Source: Chloroflexi bacterium 54-19 (lineage in GTDB: Bacteria; Chloroflexota; Chloroflexia; Chloroheliales; Chloroheliaceae). From it: DNA of 33,587 bases. The notes beneath the pieces were generated by a model, which saw only the letters and a list, made by a program, of their open reading frames with translations, searched no databases and was not told the DNA's origin. The stretch spans positions 1-33,587 of the forward strand of contig MKTJ01000089.1 in the NCBI GenBank assembly GCA_001898225.1, in the 5' to 3' direction. Position 1 is the stretch's first letter. The number at the start of each line of letters is the position of its first letter. The position numbers were made by a program, and so were the translations under genes. This document shows positions 1-7,961 of this stretch, in pieces.

Positions 1-391
1 AAGTGTTTTTGTTGGCGCAATTAACTTGCACATTTTTTCGATGGATGTCAATTTTTACTAGCAATCAAGGTACTATTTGTGTTGTTGATAACCGGAATAA
101 CGGTTTTCTTTGGGTTAGATTGTGATTAATATTGAAAAGTAGTTCAGAAGGGGTTATAATTCGGAGTGTGCAATTAGTCCATAAATTTGAATTATTTTAA
201 AACCTAGATAATTCCATTCTGGTATAACACTTTCGGGCTAATAATTTGGGAGAATGAGCCGGATAGCTCCGACCTGACAGAGATTTTATAAACGGTTACA
301 GTAAAAGGTTAATCGACAGAGCGGTTTGTTGACTTACTGGCCTGTTAATAAATGCGAGTACATGGTAATTAAAGAAAGGTTCTATTAAATA
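1..391. other. Gene-free leader region upstream of the MFS gene
   Basis: This AT-rich stretch holds no convincing coding region. A weak hairpin at 90-105 (AACCG/CGGTT) followed by a T-rich run could be the terminator of a gene lying before the window. A promoter-like pair lies at 132-160 and is listed separately. The rest would be a 5' leader of roughly 225 nt containing a small GAGC/GCTC hairpin near 255-270. Confidence 0.5.
132..160 (+). promoter_or_regulatory. Sigma-70-type promoter for the MFS/kinase pair
   Basis: TTGAAA at 132-137 and a perfect TATAAT at 155-160 are separated by 17 bp. This is the best vegetative promoter match upstream of the MFS gene and implies transcription starting near 167. 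Confidence 0.55.
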
Positions 392-2164
392 ATGGCAGTT
401 ACTGCTCCGCGCACCCCACGCCACGCCCGTCCTGCCGGGCCGAATTATAAGTGGGTGGCCCTTACCAACACCACGTTGGGCGTGCTGATGGGCGCGATGA
501 ATTCGAGTATTTTATTGATTTCCCTTCCGGCGATTTTTAAGGGTCTAAATGTAAATCCCCTCGAACCCGCCGAAACCACCTATCTGCTCTGGATTTTGAT
601 GGGGTACATGGTCATAACGGCCACCTTGCTGGTCACGATTGGTCGTCTTTCCGATATGTGGGGCCGGGTCCGTATCTATAACGCCGGGTTTGCCATCTTT
701 ACCGTCGCTTCGGTTTTGCTTTTTATCATGCCGGGAGAAGGCAGCGGCAATACGGGCGCGCTGGAAATTATTATTTTGCGGCTTATCCAGGGTATCGGCG
801 GCGGTTGTCTGATTGCCAATAGCACCGCCATCATCACCGACGCTTTCCCCACCAAACAGCGCGGCCTGGCTCTCGGCCTGAACATGGTCGCCGCTCTTAG
901 CGGTAGCCTCATCGGTCTTTTGGTCGGCGGTGTGCTGGCGGCGATTAACTGGCAGTTGGTCTTCCTGGTCAGTGTACCCTTCGGACTTATCGGTACCGTA
1001 TGGGCTTATATGTCGCTCCGCGAACAGGGTTCCAAACGCCAGACCAAAGGCATTGACCTGCTGGGTAACATCTGCCTCGGCGGTGGCCTGGTAATCTTCC
1101 TGGTGGCGATGACTTACGGCATCATGCCCTACGGCACTGAAAGCACCGGTTGGACCAACCCCTGGGTTATCGCCGGGTTGATAATCGGCCTGGGCTTGCT
1201 GGTCCTGTTCATCTACGTTGAAAACCACAGCAAAGACCCGTTGTTCAACCTGCACCTGTTCAAGATTCGCTCTTTCGCGGTAGGTTGCGCCGCTCAATTC
1301 CTCTCGGCCCTGGCCTATGGCGGTCTGCAATTCATGTTGATTATCTGGTTGCAGGGCGTCTGGTTGCCGATTCACGGCTATGCCTACGAAGACACCCCGC
1401 TCTGGTCGGCTATCTACATGCTCCCACTTTTGATTGGGTTCATGATTTTCGGCGTATTAGGCGGCTATCTCTCGGATAGACTGGGTGTACGCGCCCTGAC
1501 GACCGGCGGTATGATTGGCCTGGCGCTCGGCTTCGTGTTGTTGACCCTTTTCCCGGCAGACTTCAGCTACATCCCGTTTGCCCTGGTCCTTTTCATCATC
1601 GGCGCTTCCTTCGGTAGTTTCTCGGCTCCCAATACGGCAGCAATTATGAACTCGCTGCCGACCCAATACCGGGGTGTTGGTTCCGGGATGCGGGCGACCT
1701 TCCAGAACGCCGGTAGCCCGTTGAGCATGGGCGTCTTCTTTACAATTGTTGTGGTCGGCCTGAGCAGCACCTTGCCCGTTGCCATCCAGAACGGCCTGCT
1801 CCAGGGTGGTGTCCCGGCGACGGCGGCCTCGGCGGCCTCGCATCTTCCCCCGACCGGCGCTTTGTTCGCGGCCTTCCTTGGCTACAACCCGATGGCCCAA
1901 CTGGTGCCCACCGCGGTCTTGCAGACCTTGCCTCAGGCCACTCAGACCCACTTGCTCGGCACCGAGTTCTTCCCCGGCCTCATTAGTTCACCCTTTATGG
2001 ACGCCCTGCGGTTGGTCTTCTACTTCTCGGCGGCCCTGTGCATTATCGCGGCGGTCTGTTCTTATTTTCGCGGCAAACGCTATGTCTACGACGAACAGCC
2101 GCAAATCCAACCCGCCCAGGCCCAGAGCGCTCCTCAGAGTACCGCTCAGACCACCGGACGGTAA
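392..2164 (+). CDS. MFS drug-exporter-type transporter, 14-helix DHA2-like
   Basis: The 590-residue protein is a very hydrophobic multi-pass membrane protein, long enough for the 14 helices of the DHA2 (EmrB/QacA) group. A motif-A-like loop reads GRLSDMWGRVR near residues 83-93. A Gly-rich helix around residues 168-185 (ALSGSLIGLLVGG) resembles the antiporter motif C of exporters. A long loop near residues 460-540 precedes the last helix, and the C-terminal tail is Gln/Pro-rich and cytoplasmic. Family knowledge suggests proton-coupled export of drugs or other small molecules; the substrate cannot be read from the sequence. The ATG is preceded by GAAAGG about 12 nt upstream, a modest ribosome site. 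The next gene starts 24 nt downstream, so the two are probably cotranscribed. Confidence 0.88.
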   Translation: MAVTAPRTPRHARPAGPNYKWVALTNTTLGVLMGAMNSSILLISLPAIFKGLNVNPLEPAETTYLLWILMGYMVITATLLVTIGRLSDMWGRVRIYNAGFAIFTVASVLLFIMPGEGSGNTGALEIIILRLIQGIGGGCLIANSTAIITDAFPTKQRGLALGLNMVAALSGSLIGLLVGGVLAAINWQLVFLVSVPFGLIGTVWAYMSLREQGSKRQTKGIDLLGNICLGGGLVIFLVAMTYGIMPYGTESTGWTNPWVIAGLIIGLGLLVLFIYVENHSKDPLFNLHLFKIRSFAVGCAAQFLSALAYGGLQFMLIIWLQGVWLPIHGYAYEDTPLWSAIYMLPLLIGFMIFGVLGGYLSDRLGVRALTTGGMIGLALGFVLLTLFPADFSYIPFALVLFIIGASFGSFSAPNTAAIMNSLPTQYRGVGSGMRATFQNAGSPLSMGVFFTIVVVGLSSTLPVAIQNGLLQGGVPATAASAASHLPPTGALFAAFLGYNPMAQLVPTAVLQTLPQATQTHLLGTEFFPGLISSPFMDALRLVFYFSAALCIIAAVCSYFRGKRYVYDEQPQIQPAQAQSAPQSTAQTTGR

Positions 2165-2188
2165 TTAGAGAGGGGTAAGTGTCTTACT

Positions 2189-2827
2189 ATGGCAGTAATT
2201 ACAATTTCTCACCAGATTGGCAGTGGTGGACGTGAAATCGGTCAGAAGGTAGCCCAAATCCTGGGCTACCCCTACATTGACCGCGAAATTGTCCAGGGGG
2301 TAGCGGCCCGCCTGGGCGTGAGTGAGGACGAAGCCAGTGACCACGATGAAAAAGCCGATAGTCTTATCAGCCAGATTATCGGGTCGCTCGGTTATACCTC
2401 GCTGGGTGGACCGACCATCCTTAACCAGGAAATGGCCGCCCAGGTCAGCGCCGAAAATTTCGTGGATACCGCCAAATACAACGAGGCGACCCAGGGCGTC
2501 CTTCGTTCTGTCAGCGCCAGGGGTAACGTGGTTATCGCCGGACACGGGGCTAACTTTTACCTCGAAGGACGGCCTCGCGTGTTGAGTGTATTTATCTACG
2601 CCGATGCCGATAAACGGGTGAAGACCATCATGGACCGTGACCACGTTGACCAGGCAAAAGCCGCCAAAGTGGTACATGATAACGACCACGACCGCTCGCA
2701 CTACATAAAAACGCTTTACCACGCCGATTGGAACGACCGGCAACACTACCTGCTTTTGATTAATACTTCGCTGGCTTCGACCGAACTGGCGGCGGATTTA
2801 ATCGTGAAGGCGGCTCAATCTTACTAA
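2189..2827 (+). CDS. Cytidylate-kinase-like P-loop protein
   Basis: The 212-residue protein begins with a P-loop, SHQIGSGGREIG (residues 7-18), and continues with YPYIDREIV, the pattern of the cytidylate_kin2 family. That family is related to CMP kinase but is usually of unknown substrate. RDHVDQAKAAK around residues 150-160 resembles the lid region of nucleoside monophosphate kinases. It lacks the full canonical Cmk layout, so I call it kinase-like and give no gene symbol. A GAGAGGGG ribosome site lies about 8 nt before the ATG. It follows the MFS gene by 24 nt and probably shares its transcript, though no functional link is obvious. Confidence 0.82.
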   Translation: MAVITISHQIGSGGREIGQKVAQILGYPYIDREIVQGVAARLGVSEDEASDHDEKADSLISQIIGSLGYTSLGGPTILNQEMAAQVSAENFVDTAKYNEATQGVLRSVSARGNVVIAGHGANFYLEGRPRVLSVFIYADADKRVKTIMDRDHVDQAKAAKVVHDNDHDRSHYIKTLYHADWNDRQHYLLLINTSLASTELAADLIVKAAQSY

Positions 2828-2828
2828 T

Positions 2829-2924
2829 CTGGTGATAACACCAGGGTAAGAAGCAAACCGTTTTCAATTCAAAACAGGTTTGCTACTATAGTGGGAACGC
2901 TTCCAAGGACTTTTGAAAGCGTTC
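2829..2924. repeat. Three consecutive hairpins after the kinase-like gene
   Basis: Three perfect-arm stems follow one another: CTGGTG/CACCAG at 2829-2844, AGCAAACC/GGTTTGCT at 2852-2884 and GAACGCTT/AAGCGTTC at 2895-2924. None has a clear T-tract, so they are not standard intrinsic terminators. They could be mRNA 3'-end stabilisers, or a structured leader of the downstream gene. The remainder to 3176 is AT-rich with no gene I can support. Confidence 0.45.
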
Positions 2925-3176
2925 TCGCAAATATTGTTTTTGGCAGTTTTGAGTCCCAATTTTACATTTAAATTATAAGGCAACAAATCTTTTCTATTCA
3001 AAAAAGCCTTGAGGTGTTGGTCGGGGAGTCGCGGCGTAGCACTTTTCCAGAGTTTCTTTGGTGACCGCCGATTTTGCAAGATTACAAAAAAATAAAGGCT
3101 TCGCTCGCGACTTAAATCATTTTCGCAATTGAAAAAATCTCCCGGCCTACGCCCGTATGTTGAGGAGGCAAAAATA

Positions 3177-4718
3177 ATGACTTCACTTAAATCTACGCCT
3201 GATGTTACCGCGCCTGCCAGGCCTGGCCCCAGAGGAGCCGGGATTGAGACAGAGTCAACTCGCCGGGTACTGGACCTTTTGTTTGGGAAAAGCTCTACTT
3301 CCGGTGGCGCGAATAGATTGCCGCAGGGCCTGGGGGTGCGCCTGTGGGACGGTAGTTACTGGCCGCGTAAAGCCGATTATACGACCACGTTAGTCCTCAA
3401 TAACCCTTACATCTGGCGAAAAATCTTGTTAAGCGCCAACGAACTGACTATGGTCGACGCTTATATCTACCAGGATGTTGACATCGAAGGCGACCTGGAA
3501 GGTATCTTTCCGATGGCGATGGCCCTGCGCGACCTGAACAGGGGACCGCTGGGCGGGCTGTTAAACAAGGCCCGGCTCTTTATGGCGATTATGCAAATGC
3601 CCGCCGAGAAACCGCTCCTGACGGAACGTGTCCCGAAAAAGGAGTGGGACGGGGCCGCCGATTCGGGCGGTGGCAGCGCTGAGAACTCGATAGCGGCAGT
3701 CCAGGCGGCGGTTGCCGAGGAAAACGACGCTAATGAGCCGCCTGTAGTTAAGCAAGGTCCGGTGCAATCCCGTTTGAACCGCTACCTGCCCGCCTTCATG
3801 CAAGGCCGCCGCCATTCGCTCAACCGCGACCGGGCCGCGATTGCCTATCACTACAACCTTTCCAACGATTTCTATAGCCTCTGGCTCGACCCGACCATGA
3901 CCTATTCCTGCGCCTATTTCAAGGACGCCGGGAACAGCCTGGCCCAGGCCCAGCAGGACAAGCTCGAACATATCTGCCGGAAGTTGCGGCTTAAACCGGG
4001 CCAGAGATTACTGGATATTGGCTGCGGTTGGGGCGGCCTGGCAATTTACGCCGCCACCCATTACGGGGTCGAGGTGCTGGGAATTACCCTCAGTCACGCC
4101 CAGGCCGCACTGGCTAACCAACGCGTAGCCGAGGCCGGGTTGCAAGGTAAGGTCCGTATTATTGAGAAGGATTACCGCGAACTCAATGAAAAAGAAGGTT
4201 TCGATGTGCTTGTGAGTGTCGGCATGTTCGAGCACGTGGGAGCGGCCAATCTCCCGACCTATTTCAAAAAAGCCCTCGACCTGCTCAAACCGGGGGGAGT
4301 CTTTCTCAATCACGGCATCGGCACCGGGATTGTCCAGAAAAAGGTCAAAGGTCCTACCTTTATTGACACCTATGTTTTCCCGGACGGCGAGTTGGAATTA
4401 ATCAACGAAACGCTCCGGGCGGCGGAGGGCGCCGGGTTTGAAGTGCGCGACGTGGAGAGTTTGCGCGAACATTACCGCCTGACCCTGCAACACTGGTCGC
4501 GGAACCTTGTGACAAACAGCGATAAAGCGATAGAATATGTGGGTGAACCGACTTTCCGGGTCTGGAAACTCTACCTGGCGGCCTCCGCTTACGGGTTCGG
4601 CTCGAACTGGCTCTCGCTTTACCAGACCTTGCTGGTAAAGACCGACCGGGAGGGTACGTCCTATCTTCCGCTTACCAGGGCCGATTGGTACAAAAGCGAA
4701 ACCCCGGTGACGGTTTAA
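3177..4718 (+). CDS. cfa: Cyclopropane-fatty-acyl-phospholipid synthase-type methyltransferase
   Basis: The 513-residue protein should use S-adenosylmethionine to add a methylene or methyl group across double bonds of phospholipid acyl chains at the membrane. It has an N-terminal substrate-binding region (about residues 30-140) and a low-complexity Ala/Glu linker (about 150-190). The catalytic domain follows, with AYHYNLSNDFYSLWLD, then the SAM site LLDIGCGWGGLAIYAA, then VSVGMFEHVG. These blocks are diagnostic of the CFA synthase/mycolic acid cyclopropane synthase family. It is longer than typical bacterial enzymes (about 380-440 residues) because of the linker. I chose the ATG at 3177 because TGAGGAGG lies 8 nt upstream; an in-frame TTG at 3129 lacks such a site. 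The small ABM gene follows after 61 nt. Confidence 0.88.
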   Translation: MTSLKSTPDVTAPARPGPRGAGIETESTRRVLDLLFGKSSTSGGANRLPQGLGVRLWDGSYWPRKADYTTTLVLNNPYIWRKILLSANELTMVDAYIYQDVDIEGDLEGIFPMAMALRDLNRGPLGGLLNKARLFMAIMQMPAEKPLLTERVPKKEWDGAADSGGGSAENSIAAVQAAVAEENDANEPPVVKQGPVQSRLNRYLPAFMQGRRHSLNRDRAAIAYHYNLSNDFYSLWLDPTMTYSCAYFKDAGNSLAQAQQDKLEHICRKLRLKPGQRLLDIGCGWGGLAIYAATHYGVEVLGITLSHAQAALANQRVAEAGLQGKVRIIEKDYRELNEKEGFDVLVSVGMFEHVGAANLPTYFKKALDLLKPGGVFLNHGIGTGIVQKKVKGPTFIDTYVFPDGELELINETLRAAEGAGFEVRDVESLREHYRLTLQHWSRNLVTNSDKAIEYVGEPTFRVWKLYLAASAYGFGSNWLSLYQTLLVKTDREGTSYLPLTRADWYKSETPVTV

Positions 4719-4779
4719 GTTCTTTTGAAAAACCCTTCTTCAGCGTCGAAGGAGGTATTTAATCACCTGAAAGGAAAAG

Positions 4780-5112
4780 ATGGTCACCAGGATTTGGAAT
4801 TACCGCACCGCATGGGAAAACGTGGAGGCTTTCGAAAAGTTCGAGCAGAACTTTGGCCTCCCAATGATTAACGGGCAACCCGGCTGCCTGGGTGTCGAGC
4901 TTATCCGGCGCAAACCGGAGGGCGGGCAGGAGTTAGCCCAGGCTGAATATTGCATGATTACTCACTGGGAAAGCTACGAATATTTGCAGGAAGCTCTCGC
5001 CTCGCAGACCTGGAAAGAAGAAATCGAGCTTTTCCTGTCGCAGGGTTTTGGCGAAGGCAACGGCATCACGTTTGTTTACGATGAGATTGCCCGCACCAAT
5101 CCTCTTTCCTAG
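4780..5112 (+). CDS. Small ABM-fold (monooxygenase-like) protein
   Basis: The 110-residue protein looks like a dimeric alpha+beta barrel of the antibiotic biosynthesis monooxygenase (ABM) superfamily. Supporting features are an N-terminal strand ending in NYRT, an early helix (ENVEAFEKFEQNF), PGCLGVELIRR, and the ITHWESYEYLQEAL block near residues 60-75. The family includes quinol monooxygenases and heme-degrading enzymes, but many members have no known activity, so no substrate is proposed. Two ribosome-site-like stretches precede it: AAGGAGGT at 4750-4757 and AAAGGAAAAG directly in front of the ATG. The first can pair with a nearby ACCT. It is probably cotranscribed with the CFA synthase gene. 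Confidence 0.65.
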   Translation: MVTRIWNYRTAWENVEAFEKFEQNFGLPMINGQPGCLGVELIRRKPEGGQELAQAEYCMITHWESYEYLQEALASQTWKEEIELFLSQGFGEGNGITFVYDEIARTNPLS

Positions 5113-5145
5113 CCCCAAGTTATAACCGGGTGGTCCGGCCCTATT

Positions 5146-6513
5146 TTACCGGACCAACAAAATCCTGGCCCAGTTCGGCCAGAGCGGGTCCAGTTTAACT
5201 TTCCCATTTTGAACTTGAAATACTTCCCCATCATTTAACAGGTCCACCAGTTCGCGCCCTTCGATTCCGGCCTGTCCCAGGTCGAGGTTGAGCGAGGCCG
5301 GTTTGGTATCCGAATTGACTGCCACCACGATGGTTTCTTCGGGGTGCGACCGGGCGAAGGCGAACTGCTGGTTTTTGACCGCCAACTGCCGGTACTGCCC
5401 GCCTTGTAGCGCCTTATTCTGGCGGCGCAGTCGGGCCAGCGTTGCGATAACTTCCGGCAAACCGGGTTGAGGGCTACTGGTCTTTAATTGGGCCAGGTCG
5501 AGGGCAGGCCGGAGCATTTTGTCCGAGGTAGCTGTGCGTTTTCCGCTTAAACCCCACTCACTGCCGTAATAAAGGGAGGGCAGACCGGGCATGGTAAAAA
5601 GCAGGGCGTAGAGAGGATACAGGTTAGCCTGGTCGGATAAATCGCTGGCGACCCGGTTTACATCGTGGTTATCGGCAAAGTTAAAGAGCCGCAAATTTTC
5701 GTAAATCCCGTTAATTCCGAACTGGCGGTTGAGCGAATAGGCAATCTCGAAATAGTTCTGGTTGGCGTGGCTCGACCATAGCCCTTTGTAACATTCGTAG
5801 TTGGTCGCAGAGTCAAGTGTGGCCGGGTTGACCCAGTTATTATAGTCGCCATGCACCACCTCGCCCATTAACCAGAAATCCGGTCTTTTGCTTTTACAAA
5901 ACCCGGCCAGCGTCCGCATGAAAGCGGGGTCAAGCACATCGGCGGCATCCAGGCGCAAGCCATCTATTTCAAACTCGTCCATCCAGTAATTAACAGCTTC
6001 GAGCAAGTGCTTGATTACATCAGGGTTGGCAAGATTCAATTTCACCAGGTCGTAGTTTCCGGCCCAGCCTTCATAGTTGAAAGAGTCGCCGTAGGGACTG
6101 CGTCTTTCGAAATTGAGGTTGGCGAACCAGCCGGTGTAAAGGGAAGCCGGGCCATCTCGTAAGACTTCTTTGAAAGCCCAGAAGTCGCGCCCGACATGGT
6201 TAAAGACGCCATCCAGGACCAGTTTTAGACCCCTGGCATGGAGCGCCCGGCTGAAATCTTTCAGGTCCTGGTTGCTACCCAGGCGGCGGTCCACCTTGAA
6301 GTAGTCGGCGGTATCGTAACCGTGCGCGGTTGACTCAAAGAGCGGTCCCAGGTAAAGGGCCGTTACACCCAGGTCTTGCAGGTGGTCGAGCCAGGGATAC
6401 AATTCATCAAGGCGAGTTACCGGTTGACCCTGGAAATCGTTCCGCTCCGGGGCCGCGCATAATCCCAGCGGGTAGATGTGATAAAAAACCGCCTTTTCGG
6501 TCCAATTCTCCAT
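5146..6513 (-). CDS. GH13 alpha-amylase-family glycoside hydrolase
   Basis: The 455-residue enzyme hydrolyses or rearranges alpha-glucans. All four GH13 catalytic regions are intact: DGVFNHVG (residues 101-108), GLRLDAAD (185-192, nucleophile Asp189), GEVVHG (217-222, acid/base Glu218) and FADNHDVNRV (279-288, transition-state Asp284). No signal peptide is visible, so it is probably cytoplasmic and acts on imported maltodextrins, like cyclomaltodextrinases or neopullulanases. It lacks the N-terminal domain many of those carry. The ATG has AGGAAGGAG about 12 nt upstream. A 20-bp palindrome-like operator lies about 30 bp before the start, and the identical sequence precedes the adjacent tetR-type gene, so repression by that regulator is likely. 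Confidence 0.9.
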   Translation of the reverse strand: MENWTEKAVFYHIYPLGLCAAPERNDFQGQPVTRLDELYPWLDHLQDLGVTALYLGPLFESTAHGYDTADYFKVDRRLGSNQDLKDFSRALHARGLKLVLDGVFNHVGRDFWAFKEVLRDGPASLYTGWFANLNFERRSPYGDSFNYEGWAGNYDLVKLNLANPDVIKHLLEAVNYWMDEFEIDGLRLDAADVLDPAFMRTLAGFCKSKRPDFWLMGEVVHGDYNNWVNPATLDSATNYECYKGLWSSHANQNYFEIAYSLNRQFGINGIYENLRLFNFADNHDVNRVASDLSDQANLYPLYALLFTMPGLPSLYYGSEWGLSGKRTATSDKMLRPALDLAQLKTSSPQPGLPEVIATLARLRRQNKALQGGQYRQLAVKNQQFAFARSHPEETIVVAVNSDTKPASLNLDLGQAGIEGRELVDLLNDGEVFQVQNGKVKLDPLWPNWARILLVR

Positions 6514-6542
6514 TTTTTAACATTAACTCCTTCCTGAAGTTC

Positions 6543-6562
6543 TATACCTACCGTTCGGTATA
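6543..6562. promoter_or_regulatory. TetR-type operator copy 1, before the amylase gene
   Basis: The 20 bp TATACCTACCGTTCGGTATA are the exact reverse complement of 7191-7210. The core is the inverted repeat TACCG/CGGTA. The site sits between the end of the TetR gene and the start of the GH13 gene, about 30 bp upstream of the ATG, where it could block transcription. Confidence 0.75.
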
Positions 6563-6583
6563 GAATTAGAATAAAAAAAATTA

Positions 6584-7186
6584 CTAACTGAAAATTCCGT
6601 ACATAAACTGGCGGGCCGCCTGGTGCGCTAAATCTTCATCGAGTTCGGTATACCCTTTGAGGGCGATTGAGATATAGGTGTTTATCATGCCGGTAAAAGT
6701 GACCGCAAAGGCTTCCTGCCGGTTCTTCATGTTGCCGTGGTCCTGGGCGGCCCGGTTAAAGACCTCTTTTATCAGCCTGTACTGTTTTTCGTTGTAGCGG
6801 GAGACCGTCAAATAGGCTTCGCTGGCGGGCGGCGCGAACCAGAGGCCAAGTTGCATCTGGTAGAAAAGGGGATATTGCCGGGCGAAGTCAAAAAAGGCTT
6901 TTATAACAAGCTCGATGGTATAGGGTAAATCGTTGCGGTACTCGGCGGCTTGCTCGACCTGGGAGTAAAGTTTATCCAGGTATTCGGCCAGCAGCGCTTC
7001 CAGCAGACCATGCTTGCTGCCAAAATAGTGGTAGAGCGAGGGCTTGGTGACCCCGGCGGCCTCCACAATCTCCTGCACTCCCACCGCGTCGTAACCGCGG
7101 GTGGCAAAGAGCGTGAGCGCCTTATCGAGCAATTTTTGCCGGTTGGTCGAATTTTCCAAAAGTTTTCTCTGTCCTTCCTTACCCAT
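6584..7186 (-). CDS. TetR-family transcriptional regulator
   Basis: The 200-residue protein has an N-terminal TetR helix-turn-helix. It includes RQKLLDKALTLFATRGYDAV and the recognition part VTKPSLYHYFGSKHGLLEALL (about residues 17-65), followed by an all-helical ligand domain. It probably represses itself and the downstream GH13 gene, because identical 20-bp operators precede both; the ligand is unknown. A promoter on the minus strand (TTGACA at 7238-7233, 17 bp, TAGAAT at 7215-7210) abuts the operator. With that promoter the ATG at 7186 would have only about 17 nt of leader and no ribosome site. A TTG at 7159 (codon 10) lies 13 nt after AAGGAAGG and keeps the whole DNA-binding domain, so it may be the true start. 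Confidence 0.9.
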   Translation of the reverse strand: MGKEGQRKLLENSTNRQKLLDKALTLFATRGYDAVGVQEIVEAAGVTKPSLYHYFGSKHGLLEALLAEYLDKLYSQVEQAAEYRNDLPYTIELVIKAFFDFARQYPLFYQMQLGLWFAPPASEAYLTVSRYNEKQYRLIKEVFNRAAQDHGNMKNRQEAFAVTFTGMINTYISIALKGYTELDEDLAHQAARQFMYGIFS

Positions 7187-7190
7187 CCAT

Positions 7191-7210
7191 TATACCGAAC
7201 GGTAGGTATA
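7191..7210. promoter_or_regulatory. TetR-type operator copy 2, at the tetR promoter
   Basis: TATACCGAACGGTAGGTATA is identical, on the opposite strand, to 6543-6562. It starts at the edge of the -10 box and covers the expected transcription start of the TetR gene, the standard position for autorepression. Confidence 0.78.
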
Positions 7211-7238
7211 TTCTAATCCTAAAAATTACTGTTGTCAA
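7210..7238 (-). promoter_or_regulatory. Sigma-70 promoter of the TetR gene
   Basis: On the minus strand a perfect TTGACA (7238-7233) and TAGAAT (7215-7210, five of six consensus bases) are separated by 17 bp. The TetR operator adjoins it directly downstream. Confidence 0.7.
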
Positions 7239-7287
7239 ATAAAGATTGAAAGGCAAATAGAGCATATATAATTTTATCGGGTGGGAA

Positions 7288-7541
7288 CTTGACAATCTCG
7301 ATTCTAAGGACCAGGGAACGTGACATTGTCCAATGGTACCCGTATACGGGTGCCGGAGATTCCTCGACTTCGCTCGGTAGCGCGTCCACACATAAGGCGA
7401 AGGTCGTCCCCTTGTCACACCCTCCGGGCGCGAGGGAGGCAGTAATAACGAACCAGCGTTAAGAAAGTAGACCCGACCGAGGAATCGGGGCATCCTTATG
7501 TGGGTCCCATTGGCGTAACGCAAGAACGGAGACTTGCCAAG
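7288..7541. repeat. Long imperfect inverted repeat, MITE-like or decayed palindrome
   Basis: The left arm (about 7288-7377) and the right arm (about 7472-7541) are imperfect reverse complements. CTTGACAA...TCTC pairs with GAGACTTGCCAAG. CCAATGGTACCC pairs with GGGTCCCATTGG. TGCCGGAGATTCCTCG pairs with CGAGGAATCGGGGCA. The centre contains no ORF with recognisable content. The GAGATTCCTCG...TTCGCTCGG wording is of a kind seen in scattered palindromic intergenic repeats of several bacteria. Whether it recurs in this genome cannot be seen from one window. Confidence 0.5.
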
Positions 7542-7623
7542 GTCTCAACGTGCGTCAGGTTGAAGCCTGATTCTGCCGGAGTTTGGGGAGAGTCGCAGTC
7601 TGTACTTTATGCCACCGGCACGG

Positions 7624-7684
7624 AGATTCCGTAAGCCGCCGTCCGTTATCGGCAAGTCGTCTTTCCAGAAGCGGCTTACGGAAT
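7624..7684. repeat. Second palindromic element with 14-bp perfect arms
   Basis: ATTCCGTAAGCCGC at 7626-7639 and its perfect complement at 7671-7684 flank a 31-nt loop. The flanks read GAGATTCC and GGAATGACA. The left flank matches the GGAGATTCC in the arm of the neighbouring larger element, suggesting related repeats. The rest of 7685-7945 is gene-free. It has a TATAAT at 7887-7892 that may serve the next gene, but no good -35. Confidence 0.5.
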
Positions 7685-7961
7685 GACAAGGGAAGGTTCT
7701 TATAAGGGAAATGACCTGGTTAGTGGGTAAATGATTTATAACTCATTCCCCTTGACATATTATCCTGGATGCACTACTTGGAATGGCAATTCATTTCGGA
7801 GCAACGTTCAACGTTGTTTCGTGCCCTTTGGCAAACCTTTAACGCTGCTTTTAAGCGGTTTACCAATCGTAAAAATCAAAATAGGTTATAATTTTGCCAG
7901 AGCTTTAAGATGGATTTGGATTGACAGAGCCGTCAGCACCATTTAGAGAGGAGCGAACAAT

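Noticed and set aside
545..1375. 276-codon minus-strand frame inside the MFS gene
   Set aside because: It is a shadow of the transporter: polar, low-complexity and with no family resemblance.
7179..7523. 114-codon minus-strand frame across the palindromic element
   Set aside because: It runs through both arms of an inverted repeat and overlaps the TetR promoter and operator, so the open frame is accidental.
7731..7946. 71-codon frame before the TIM-barrel gene
   Set aside because: No ribosome site, atypical composition and no family features. The region looks intergenic.
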